From contig JAUVQV010000068.1 of NCBI GenBank assembly GCA_030597995.1, positions 1 through 5,996 on the forward strand: a DNA stretch of 5,996 nucleotides, given 5' to 3'. Origin of the DNA: Candidatus Rokuibacteriota bacterium. GTDB lineage: Bacteria; JAUVQV01. The translations under genes were made by a program, and so were the position numbers. This document shows, one piece after another, positions 1 to 5,051 of this stretch. The number at the start of each line of letters is the position of its first letter. Position 1 is the first letter of the stretch. Under the pieces are notes generated by a model. The model ran no database searches. It had not been told where the DNA came from and saw nothing but the letters and a program-made list of their open reading frames with translations.

Positions 1-67
1 ATTCCCCGGGAAGCGAACGCCGTTCTTTCCGGTCCCGCGGCGGTCCGCCGATTCCTGACAGCGCACG

Positions 68-103
68 GCCAGGGCGGAAAAGATCCTCGTAAATAATCCG
101 GGT
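68..103 (+). repeat. Direct repeat, copy 1
   Basis: This 36-nt copy matches 213-248 at 33 of 36 positions. The first 23 nt (68-90) are identical to 213-235, and the three differences fall at 91, 93 and 94. The two copies are offset by 145 nt. This copy continues into a palindrome centred near 104, which copy 2 lacks. Confidence 0.85.
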
Positions 104-123
104 TAACCCGGGTTTTTCACGAG
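86..123. repeat. Imperfect palindrome, possible terminator
   Basis: CTCGT (86-90) pairs with ACGAG (119-123). The core CCGGGTTAACCCGG (98-111) is a perfect palindrome. Between them AAT (95-97) can pair with GTT (112-114) through one G-T wobble. Read on the plus strand, an eight-pair stem with a TTAA loop (95-114) is followed by further Ts, which resembles an intrinsic terminator. On the minus strand it lies about 125 nt downstream of the caspase-like gene and could end that transcript, although the T-tract on that strand is poor. It may equally be only the structural part of the repeat element. Confidence 0.5.
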
Positions 124-212
124 AGAGATTTTGCGTTCTGGCAAGGCGCCGCCGGAAGTGAGCGCGGAGGCATACTGCTGTACGCCGCACAAGCGAACGA
201 GGGCGCAACACA

Positions 213-248
213 GCCAGGGCGGAAAAGATCCTCGTGAGGAATCCGGGT
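213..248 (+). repeat. Direct repeat, copy 2, ending in a stop codon
   Basis: This is the second copy of the 36-nt repeat at 68-103. Similarity ends at 248, which is the last base (on the minus strand) of the TGA stop (250-248) of the caspase-like gene. The repeat therefore abuts the coding region without altering the protein. It lacks the right half of the palindrome that copy 1 has. Placement immediately 3' of a gene is typical of REP-like elements. Confidence 0.8.
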
Positions 249-1066
249 CAGAGGAGGATCAGGAGAAAGGACCGGCCCCGGCGGTCCACCAGCCTGGGAT
301 TCTGGCCGGGATTGAAGGCCCTGGTTCGTCCTTCGGCATACTCAAAGGCCTCCTGCGCGGATATTCTTTGTCCGTCCGAGCTTGCCGGACCCCGCATACC
401 CTCCACCAGGTAAAAGGTAAAGACTCCGTTGCGGAGAAAATTGCTCTCTTCCAGCGGGGATTCATTGGCGGCACTGGCGGTCATCGCCATGTAGCCGGGC
501 TGCGACAGATCATCGAGGAAGCCTCCGCTGAAGCTCGAATCCAGAACAACAAGCACATTATTGGTCGGTAGCGCCGACAGCAGAGCCACGAGCACGTCAT
601 CGCTGATGTCGTTGGCGCGGGAGTTGCGAAGGGTGTCGGTCGGTTGCAGATACTCGTCCCGCCCATCCCCTTCGTCACTCGGCGGCTGGTCCGTGTCAAA
701 TCTCCCATGTCCCGAGAAATAAAAGACGAACTTGTCGTCGGATGACATTCGGTTGCCGGTGCTGGTGATGGCCGAGGTGATTGCGCTCTTGGTAGCCGCG
801 TTGTCGATGAGTATGGTAATCCGGCTCGGCTCCCAGTTTTTTCCGCGGACGAGAGCATCGAAGAATTCACGGGCGTCGTCGTCAGCCCAACTCAGATTGA
901 AGCTCGAGTCACGGTATGAAGCGACACCGACGATCACCGCATAGTTGTTCTGGCCGTCGTCGGACCCGCCGGTGAGAAGCTCGCTGCAACTCGAGCCGAG
1001 CAAGACCAGAGAGACCACGGCGATCGTGGAAAGCCTCTTTTTCCGGCCCTTCAAGTTCTTCACCAT
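248..1066 (-). CDS. Caspase-like (peptidase C14 fold) putative lipoprotein, catalytic Cys replaced by Ser
   Basis: This 272-aa protein has a basic N-terminus, a hydrophobic stretch (about residues 12-25) and Cys27 in LLGSSC. That looks like a lipoprotein signal, although Gly at -3 is atypical, so export is likely and lipidation probable. The rest is a full caspase-fold domain: YAVIVGVASY (42-51), an acidic ADDDA segment (61-65), the catalytic-His strand FYFSGHG with His120, a short DEYLQPTD segment (137-144), the would-be nucleophile strand VLVVLDSSFSGG (171-182), then TASAANES (196-203), a GVFTFYLVEGMRG helix (214-226) and a C-terminal NPRLVD strand. Active members have Cys at the third position of the D-S/A-C-x-S-G motif. 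Here it is Ser178 (AGC, 535-533), and the only Cys in the protein is Cys27, so it is probably a pseudoprotease used for binding or scaffolding. It follows larA by 36 bp on the same strand and is probably cotranscribed. The ATG at 1066 has only a weak GGGGTGG ribosome site. Family call is firm; biological role unknown. Confidence 0.88.
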   Translation of the reverse strand: MVKNLKGRKKRLSTIAVVSLVLLGSSCSELLTGGSDDGQNNYAVIVGVASYRDSSFNLSWADDDAREFFDALVRGKNWEPSRITILIDNAATKSAITSAITSTGNRMSSDDKFVFYFSGHGRFDTDQPPSDEGDGRDEYLQPTDTLRNSRANDISDDVLVALLSALPTNNVLVVLDSSFSGGFLDDLSQPGYMAMTASAANESPLEESNFLRNGVFTFYLVEGMRGPASSDGQRISAQEAFEYAEGRTRAFNPGQNPRLVDRRGRSFLLILL

Positions 1067-1091
1067 ACCACCCCGGATGTTACTCCATGGC

Positions 1092-1114
1092 GTTCTCCGC
1101 GGTCAAGGGAGAAC
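1092..1114. repeat. Short inverted repeat across the larA stop
   Basis: GTTCTCC (1092-1098) and GGAGAAC (1108-1114) form a perfect 7-bp stem with a 9-nt loop containing the larA TGA (1105-1103). No T-run follows on the minus strand, so it is unlikely to terminate. It could influence larA/caspase expression ratio or mRNA decay, or be chance. Confidence 0.35.
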
Positions 1115-2368
1115 CGGGATTGCATGTCCGGCATCTTCCACAACCAAGGCCCGGCCGACAATCACTCCGATCGCCTGCCCGGCCTCCTGAATGGCCTCCG
1201 AAAGATCGGGAAACACCGCGAAAGGAGGGCGGACTGAGGGAAAGTTGCCGCTGGACACCAGGAATACCTTCTTGTCCTCCTCCTGGTAGCGCAGGAGATT
1301 CACCAGCTTGTGGTCACCAAGCCGATAGCCTTTCTCTGCCTGAAGAAGGAAGTCCCCCAACTCGACCTTTGGGTCGATAAACTGCTGGAAGCTCGGGGGA
1401 CCCATCCCGGCGTGACACTTTGCAACCAATACCAGAATGCCGCCCGGTGCCACGGCGGATTTCCAATTTTCAAAGGCCTTCATGGCCTGGTAGAGGTCGC
1501 GATCCAAGGGGTGGTCCACAAAGCACACCACTAATGGAAAAGAATAAGGTATTTGCCGTCCGAAGACCTCCCAGGCCCTGTCGGAGAGTTCTTCCACCGC
1601 GCGGTGGAGAGGGCCGAAGCCGTACCCGAAAAAGCGGTCGTGGCAGTGAATAACACTCAACGAGAGAAGATGGGAGGGTTTTCCCCGGTTAAGCCACGCC
1701 TGGACCATGGTCAACCCCTCCACCAGGTCCAGGTGCAGGGGATTGTCAGCCAGGCGACCGGGGGCGGAGGCCGGTTCAAGTGCCAGGCGGTGATTGCCCT
1801 GCATGGTCGCCAGGGAGCTGAGGCCTGGGATCAGGGATTTGCGGCCGCCGGTCCAGCCGGCGAAGTAGTGCGGCTCTACCGATCCCAGACAGAGAACCAC
1901 TTCCGCTCCCTCCAGGCAGCGGTTTACCTCAATCGGGGTCCCGCGCCCGGTCCGCCCAAGGGAGACCGTCTCGCTCCCCGCAGCCTCGTGCACGACGAGA
2001 CGTGGGCGGGCCTGCTCTTTGAAAGATCCAAGCATCTCATCCAACTCCGCCTCGGAGGGAGGGAGGTGGCTGCCGGTGGCCACGGCCACAAAAAGATCGG
2101 ACCGCTCCCAGTCCAGGGCCAACCGCTCCAGGAGCCAGGGGGTGGGAGTCGGTCGCTGGGCATCGTTGACCACCACCACGACCTTCCCCTCGGGCACAAG
2201 TATTGACGCCGGGCCGGGAAGGTCATCTTCCTGCAGGGGGGGGGCGGCGGGACTGGAGGGGAGGTGAAGCACTTCCCACCCCGGAGGAAAGGGCACCTCC
2301 TCGAAGAATGTTTCCCCCCGGCGCAGACGGCGCCGGACAATGACTTTATTTTTCTCCGCCTTTCCCAT
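1103..2368 (-). CDS. larA: LarA-family nickel-pincer enzyme (lactate racemase-like, DUF2088)
   Basis: The 421-aa product matches LarA of Lactobacillus plantarum (about 424 aa) in length and landmarks. LarA racemises D- and L-lactate with a covalently bound nickel-pincer nucleotide, and relatives act on other 2-hydroxyacids. Visible from Met1: NDAQRPTP (68-75, the D-x-x-R-P motif), ATGSH with His101 (LarA His108), His127, VEPHYFAG with His167 (His174), TGGRKSLIPG with Lys177 (Lys184, the cofactor attachment site), GNH with His193 (His200), and a Lys near 297 in a QAMKAF helix (Lys298). The C-terminus ends in the familiar VEDAGHAIPV. All catalytic and metal-binding positions seem present, so it should be active, but the substrate cannot be read from sequence. 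I chose the ATG at 2368 because a promoter (2422-2394) lies inside the longer frame, which otherwise opens at a TTG at 2443. No larB, larC or larE cofactor genes lie in the window. The caspase-like gene follows. Confidence 0.88.
   Translation of the reverse strand: MGKAEKNKVIVRRRLRRGETFFEEVPFPPGWEVLHLPSSPAAPPLQEDDLPGPASILVPEGKVVVVVNDAQRPTPTPWLLERLALDWERSDLFVAVATGSHLPPSEAELDEMLGSFKEQARPRLVVHEAAGSETVSLGRTGRGTPIEVNRCLEGAEVVLCLGSVEPHYFAGWTGGRKSLIPGLSSLATMQGNHRLALEPASAPGRLADNPLHLDLVEGLTMVQAWLNRGKPSHLLSLSVIHCHDRFFGYGFGPLHRAVEELSDRAWEVFGRQIPYSFPLVVCFVDHPLDRDLYQAMKAFENWKSAVAPGGILVLVAKCHAGMGPPSFQQFIDPKVELGDFLLQAEKGYRLGDHKLVNLLRYQEEDKKVFLVSSGNFPSVRPPFAVFPDLSEAIQEAGQAIGVIVGRALVVEDAGHAIPVLP
2236..2244. 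repeat. Nine-G homopolymer within larA
   Basis: A run of nine G (nine C on the coding strand) falls at codons 42-45 of larA (Ala-Pro-Pro-Leu). The reading frame is continuous on both sides, so the sequence as given is 'on'. Such a tract is prone to replication slippage and sequencing error. Confidence 0.9.
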
Positions 2369-2393
2369 CCCTGATGCACTCACTCCCCGAAAG

Positions 2394-2422
2394 ATGGTAT
2401 GGAAGCCTCTGCACCCTGTCAA
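2394..2422 (-). promoter_or_regulatory. Probable sigma70-type promoter for larA
   Basis: Reading the minus strand, a perfect TTGACA (2422-2417) is followed after 17 nt by TACCAT (2399-2394). Transcription would start near 2387, giving a leader of about 19 nt before the ATG at 2368. The leader holds GGGGAG, which lies rather far (14 nt) from the ATG. Any start at the upstream TTG (2443) would lie 5' of this promoter. Confidence 0.6.
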
Positions 2423-2468
2423 ATGGGAGACGCTGTGGGACAACTTCTGGGGATCACAGGAAGGGGGC

Positions 2469-2497
2469 TTGCCAGGTGAAACCGCGTCGGATAAGAT
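2469..2497 (+). promoter_or_regulatory. Probable sigma70-type promoter for apgM
   Basis: TTGCCA (2469-2474), a 17-nt spacer and TAAGAT (2492-2497) make a good match to the -35/-10 consensus. The predicted start near 2504 gives a leader of about 30 nt that includes the strong ribosome site at 2522-2527. The larA promoter is about 50 bp away and points the other way. Confidence 0.5.
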
Positions 2498-2521
2498 CTC
2501 TCTGACCCATGCCTACTGCGT

Positions 2522-2527
2522 GGAGGG
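2522..2527 (+). promoter_or_regulatory. Ribosome binding site of apgM
   Basis: GGAGGG lies 6 nt before the ATG at 2534. This near-perfect site selects that start over the second in-frame Met (codon 4) and over the longer overlapping frames. Confidence 0.85.
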
Positions 2528-2533
2528 TAACGT

Positions 2534-3739
2534 ATGTACGAAATGTACCGCGATCTTCTGGTCCGAAACGACTCAAAAATTGTGGTCTTTATCCTGGACG
2601 GTCTCGGGGGACTCCCGACAACCCCGGGAGGGAAGACCGAATTGGGCACCGCACGGACTCCGCACCTCAATCGATTGGCCGCCCACTCTTCCTGCGGCCT
2701 CCTGGAACCCCTTCTGCCCGGCATCACTCCCGGGAGCGGACCCTCGCACCTGGCACTCTTCGGCTACGACCCCCTCCAATACCGGATCGGGCGTGGGGTT
2801 ATGGAAGCCCTGGGGTCCTCCTTCCCGGTGCAGAGGGGGGATTTGTGCATCCGCGTCAATTTTGCCACTGCCGACCGCAGCGGCAGTATCATCGACCGCC
2901 GCGCCGGCCGCCTCAGTGACGAAGAAATGATCCGGGTCTGTGCCAAACTCCAGCAAGGTGTGGCCGTCTCTGGCTACGAAATCTTCTTCCATCCGGTGAA
3001 AGAGCACCGGGCGGCGCTCATAATTCGGGGCCCGGAACTCCGCGAAGACCTCTTTGATACCGATCCCCAGGTCACCGGCCTCCCTCCGCTGGAGGTTCGG
3101 GCCGCCGATCCCGAGCAGGGCCGCCCGACTGTGGAGCTGGTCTCCCGGGTCGTCTCCGAAGCCTGGAGGATTCTGGCTGACGAGCCCCAGGCCAATCGTA
3201 TCCTCCTCCGGGGGTTTTCCTTTTACCACCCCTCCCCCACCATGGAAGAGTGTTTCGGTGTGCGCGCCCTGGGGCTGGCCTGCTATCCCATGTACCGGGG
3301 CCTGGCCCGTCTGGTCGGGATGACGGTGGACGAACGGCCCCGGGATCTGGAGCAGCTTCTGGCCATCTTCAAGGAGCGCTGGGAGGAGTTCGACTACTTC
3401 TTCCTTCACTACAAGAAGACCGACAGTGCCGGGGAGGATGGTGACTTTGAACGGAAAGTCCGAGCCATCGAGGAGGCCGATTCCGTTCTCCCCCGTATTC
3501 TTGCTCTGGCTCCGGATGTCCTGGCCGTGACCGGTGACCATTCCACTCCTTCAATCCTCAAAAGCCACAGCTGGCACCCGGTCCCGCTCCTCATCTCCTC
3601 ACCTTACGCCCTCCCGGACGGTCTGGGAAAATTCGACGAGGTCCACTGTGCCCGCGGCAGCCTGGGAGTGCGGCCCACGCTCCACCTCATGGGTCTCCTT
3701 TTGGCCCATGCTAGACGCCTGAAAAAGTACGGGGCGTAG
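2534..3739 (+). CDS. apgM: 2,3-bisphosphoglycerate-independent phosphoglycerate mutase, archaeal-type (ApgM)
   Basis: The 401-aa protein interconverts 3- and 2-phosphoglycerate in cytosolic glycolysis and gluconeogenesis through a phosphoserine intermediate. It has the alkaline-phosphatase-superfamily layout of ApgM: a first metal ligand in FILDGLGG (Asp22), GGKT and TPHL near 32-44, the nucleophile segment TPGSGPSHLALFGYDP (Ser68), GRGVMEALG (86-94), RVNFATAD (107-114), DRRAGR (121-126), LRGFSFYHPSP (225-235), HYKKTDSAGEDGDF (292-305), and the closing metal-site segment VTGDHSTP...SHSWHPVP (Asp335, His336, His345). It ends in KKYGA, like the archaeal KFGA. Length is normal for the family (about 400-410 aa), so it is intact. 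One feature stands out: archaeal enzymes have D-x-x-x-H in the TDAAGHD segment, whereas here Glu301 replaces that His. This may be a bacterial subfamily trait. It diverges from larA and converges on the membrane-protein gene, 25 nt separating the stops. Confidence 0.93.
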   Translation: MYEMYRDLLVRNDSKIVVFILDGLGGLPTTPGGKTELGTARTPHLNRLAAHSSCGLLEPLLPGITPGSGPSHLALFGYDPLQYRIGRGVMEALGSSFPVQRGDLCIRVNFATADRSGSIIDRRAGRLSDEEMIRVCAKLQQGVAVSGYEIFFHPVKEHRAALIIRGPELREDLFDTDPQVTGLPPLEVRAADPEQGRPTVELVSRVVSEAWRILADEPQANRILLRGFSFYHPSPTMEECFGVRALGLACYPMYRGLARLVGMTVDERPRDLEQLLAIFKERWEEFDYFFLHYKKTDSAGEDGDFERKVRAIEEADSVLPRILALAPDVLAVTGDHSTPSILKSHSWHPVPLLISSPYALPDGLGKFDEVHCARGSLGVRPTLHLMGLLLAHARRLKKYGA

Positions 3740-3740
3740 C

Positions 3741-3767
3741 TAGCCCGGGCAAGCGCACCGCGGGCTA
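3741..3767. terminator. Candidate terminator between converging genes
   Basis: TAGCCCG (3741-3747) and CGGGCTA (3761-3767) form a perfect 7-bp GC-rich stem with a 13-nt loop. It starts 1 nt after the apgM stop and its right arm includes the TAG stop (3767-3765) of the opposing gene. On the plus strand a T-rich TTCTTTGAGTTTG follows, so termination of apgM is plausible. On the minus strand no T-run follows directly, so bidirectional action is weaker. Confidence 0.5.
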
Positions 3768-4106
3768 TTCTTTGAGTTTGGTCGCGACCAGATTCAAGAC
3801 TCCCAGGAAACCGAATACCTGCATCGTGTAGAGCAGCATCCAGGGGATCTCCTCCCGGCTCAGGAATACAAAGGCCAGCATGGCCCCCAGCAGGACCAGA
3901 TAAGAGAGGGCTCCGGCAACGTGGTTGTCATAAAGGCGCTCGCGCTTCAGATAGAGCAGATAGGGAAGGCCTATGAAGGGGAGGAGCGCAACGAGTACCG
4001 TCTCCGGCAGGGAAGCGGTCAGGCGGTAGGACCACACGGTCACAATCCCCTGGAGCATGAGCAGGATGACCAGAAAGACCTGAAGGTGGGGCGAGAGCGC
4101 ACTCAT
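3765..4106 (-). CDS. Small four-helix membrane protein of unknown function
   Basis: The 113-aa product is mostly hydrophobic, with four predicted transmembrane segments at about residues 8-27, 35-53, 63-82 and 89-108. The loops are short. One between helices 2 and 3 is basic (LKRERLYDNH, 53-62), suggesting a cytoplasmic loop, and the C-terminus ATKLKE is also basic. I see no transporter, protease or redox motif and do not recognise the family. The ATG at 4106 is preferred because GGAGG lies 9 nt upstream. A GTG at 4136 in frame has no good ribosome site and would add a hydrophilic stretch (LHEQWRQRR). It starts 45 nt after the CBS-ACT gene on the same strand, so the two are probably one transcript, and it may be the membrane partner of that protein (inference). 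Confidence 0.75.
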   Translation of the reverse strand: MSALSPHLQVFLVILLMLQGIVTVWSYRLTASLPETVLVALLPFIGLPYLLYLKRERLYDNHVAGALSYLVLLGAMLAFVFLSREEIPWMLLYTMQVFGFLGVLNLVATKLKE

Positions 4107-4115
4107 CCTGCGCTG

Positions 4116-4120
4116 CCTCC
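4116..4120 (-). promoter_or_regulatory. Ribosome binding site of the membrane-protein gene
   Basis: On the minus strand GGAGG lies 9 nt before the ATG at 4106. This selects that start over the in-frame GTG at 4136. Confidence 0.7.
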
Positions 4121-4151
4121 ATTGCTCATGCAGCACACTACCACGCCGACA

Positions 4152-4799
4152 TCAGTGAATCACGTTACGGATTTTGAAGCCGGCTTTCTTCAACCCGTGT
4201 GTGATCGGCCCGGTTTCGCCGCTTCTGAGCCGGAAATGGTAGACTTTCTGAGATCCGTCCGAGTTCGGGGAGAGCCCGATGCTGATGATGTCGCCCCGGT
4301 TGCGCCGGATGATCTCGGTGGCCTTCTCTATGGCCTGGGGGTCTTCCCCGAGAACGACGTCGATCCGGGAGCTGGACTCCAGCACGCCCAGGATTTGCGT
4401 GAAAACCCACAGGACATCGGTCTCGGTGATAATTCCGACCAGGCGGCCTTTCTCCGCTACCGGGAGGCACCCTATCTTTTCCGTGTAGAGAGTCCGGGCC
4501 GCTTCTTCGAGATCTGCCCCGGGGCTGACCTGGATGGGATCGGCTGTCATGGCCTCCTCCACCTTTACGTCCTGAGGAAGATAAAAGACGTACTGTCCCT
4601 TCCTCTTCGCGCCTGACACCCGCTGCCTGATCATAATTCCCCGGATGTCTCTGTCAGAGATGATGCCAACCAGACGGTTGCGCGCCATGACCGGCAGATG
4701 CCGGATATTGTTGACCACCATCAGGGTTTGCGCCCGTTCCACCGTATCCCCCTTCTGGATGGTAACCAGCTTCCGCTGCATCCACCCGCTGACTTTCAT
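4152..4799 (-). CDS. CBS-CBS-ACT domain protein (AcuB-like architecture)
   Basis: The 215-aa cytoplasmic protein has two CBS domains and a C-terminal ACT-like domain. CBS1 (about 1-60) opens with MKVSGWMQRKLVTI and contains LPVMARNRLVGIISDRDI. CBS2 (about 78-135) contains VEEAMTADPIQVSP and LPVAEKGRLVGIITETDV. Both carry the G-I-I-[ST]-[DE]-x-D signature that contacts nucleotide ribose. Residues 144-215 look like an ACT fold (RIDVVLGEDPQAIEKATEII, then ISIGLSP and a final KIRNVIH). Order and length match Bacillus subtilis AcuB (about 214 aa), so an adenine-nucleotide-binding regulatory role is likely. Target and effect are unknown, and no acuA/acuC acetylation genes are nearby. The ATG at 4799 is chosen because AGGGGGG lies 5 nt upstream and the CBS fold begins at once. 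A longer frame from 4922 would start at the predicted transcription start and adds an unconserved-looking, Arg-rich 41 aa. The small membrane-protein gene follows 45 nt downstream. Confidence 0.88.
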   Translation of the reverse strand: MKVSGWMQRKLVTIQKGDTVERAQTLMVVNNIRHLPVMARNRLVGIISDRDIRGIMIRQRVSGAKRKGQYVFYLPQDVKVEEAMTADPIQVSPGADLEEAARTLYTEKIGCLPVAEKGRLVGIITETDVLWVFTQILGVLESSSRIDVVLGEDPQAIEKATEIIRRNRGDIISIGLSPNSDGSQKVYHFRLRSGETGPITHGLKKAGFKIRNVIH

Positions 4800-4804
4800 C
4801 CCTG

Positions 4805-4811
4805 CCCCCCT
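4805..4811 (-). promoter_or_regulatory. Ribosome binding site of the CBS-ACT gene
   Basis: On the minus strand AGGGGGG lies 5 nt before the ATG at 4799. It supports this start over the 41-codon longer frame. Confidence 0.6.
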
Positions 4812-4909
4812 GTCAGGTTTACACCAAAAAGTGAGGTTCCTTCCTCTTCCCCTGTACGCCGCGGCCCACCCCGCCAGTCTCCATCGAGGGTATTCCGCTC
4901 GATCAATAT

Positions 4910-4938
4910 TTGACACGGGCATTAATATTGTATATTTT
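4910..4938 (+). promoter_or_regulatory. Probable sigma70-type promoter for the cytochrome gene
   Basis: A perfect TTGACA (4910-4915) is followed after 17 nt by TATTTT (4933-4938), or after 15 nt by TATATT (4931-4936), inside a markedly AT-rich stretch of an otherwise GC-rich window. The start would be near 4945, giving a leader of about 105 nt that contains the 14-bp inverted repeat. Confidence 0.6.
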
Positions 4939-4955
4939 AATAATGTTTACAGCAA
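4927..4955 (-). promoter_or_regulatory. Possible promoter for the CBS-ACT / membrane-protein unit
   Basis: On the minus strand TTGCTG (4955-4950), a 17-nt spacer and TACAAT (4932-4927) form a plausible promoter that overlaps the cytochrome promoter on the other strand. The leader to the ATG at 4799 would be about 120 nt. The AT-rich bases could mimic a -10 by chance. Confidence 0.4.
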
Positions 4956-4959
4956 GGCG

Positions 4960-4994
4960 AGGAGGAATGTTGCTGTTTTTGCAACATTCCTCCT
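4960..4994. promoter_or_regulatory. Perfect 14-bp inverted repeat in the cytochrome leader
   Basis: AGGAGGAATGTTGC (4960-4973) is exactly complementary to GCAACATTCCTCCT (4981-4994), with a 7-nt loop TGTTTTT. It lies about 15 nt downstream of the predicted cytochrome transcription start and immediately upstream of the divergent -35. As RNA it would be a very stable leader hairpin. As DNA it would be a dyad suited to a dimeric regulator. No T-run follows on either strand, so it is not a typical terminator. Confidence 0.75.
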
Positions 4995-5039
4995 GCGGGA
5001 ATGGGAAGTGGGAGCCCCTGCGGACTATCAACGCGAACG

Positions 5040-5045
5040 AGAGGA
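5040..5045 (+). promoter_or_regulatory. Ribosome binding site of the cytochrome gene
   Basis: AGAGGA lies 6 nt before the ATG at 5052, and a signal peptide begins directly at that ATG, which fixes the start. Confidence 0.75.
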
Positions 5046-5051
5046 TAAAGT

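Larger units (their letters stand above)
1..247. other. Intergenic repeat-bearing region without a gene
   Basis: I see no credible protein gene here. The plus-strand frame that opens at 131 runs antisense into the caspase-like gene and looks like no known protein. The region holds two direct repeat copies (68-103 and 213-248), a long imperfect palindrome (86-123), and between them a stretch with a smaller hairpin around 168-187 (GGCATAC / GTACGCC, one mismatch, loop TGCT). AAGCGAACG also occurs twice (11-19 and 191-199), so similarity between the two halves extends beyond the 36-nt core, with an insertion or deletion in between. The layout fits a tandem or truncated pair of a dispersed intergenic repeat family. 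That family assignment rests on memory of similar elements in Geobacter-like genomes, not on a search. Confidence 0.6.

Noticed and set aside
1071..1106. Possible promoter for the caspase-like gene inside the larA 3' end (TTGACC and TAACAT, 18-nt spacer)
   Set aside because: Transcription from it would begin only a few bases before the ATG at 1066, leaving no room for a ribosome site. Cotranscription with larA is simpler.
1553..2206. Plus-strand open frame (217 aa) antisense to larA
   Set aside because: It overlaps the conserved catalytic core of LarA on the other strand. The translation is rich in Gly, Pro and Arg without domain character.
2573..3541. Long minus-strand open frame (322 aa) antisense to apgM
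   Set aside because: It lies wholly within apgM, whose product carries a full set of family motifs. The antisense translation is low complexity, matches no family I know, and has no ribosome site. High GC makes such shadow frames common.
3921..4616. Plus-strand open frame (231 aa) antisense to the membrane-protein and CBS-ACT genes
   Set aside because: It spans two well-supported opposite-strand genes and the gap between them, and its translation shows no recognisable fold.
4152..4922. Longer start for the CBS-ACT protein at 4922
   Set aside because: The extra 41 residues do not resemble part of the fold, the ATG falls at the predicted transcription start, and the ATG at 4799 has a good ribosome site.
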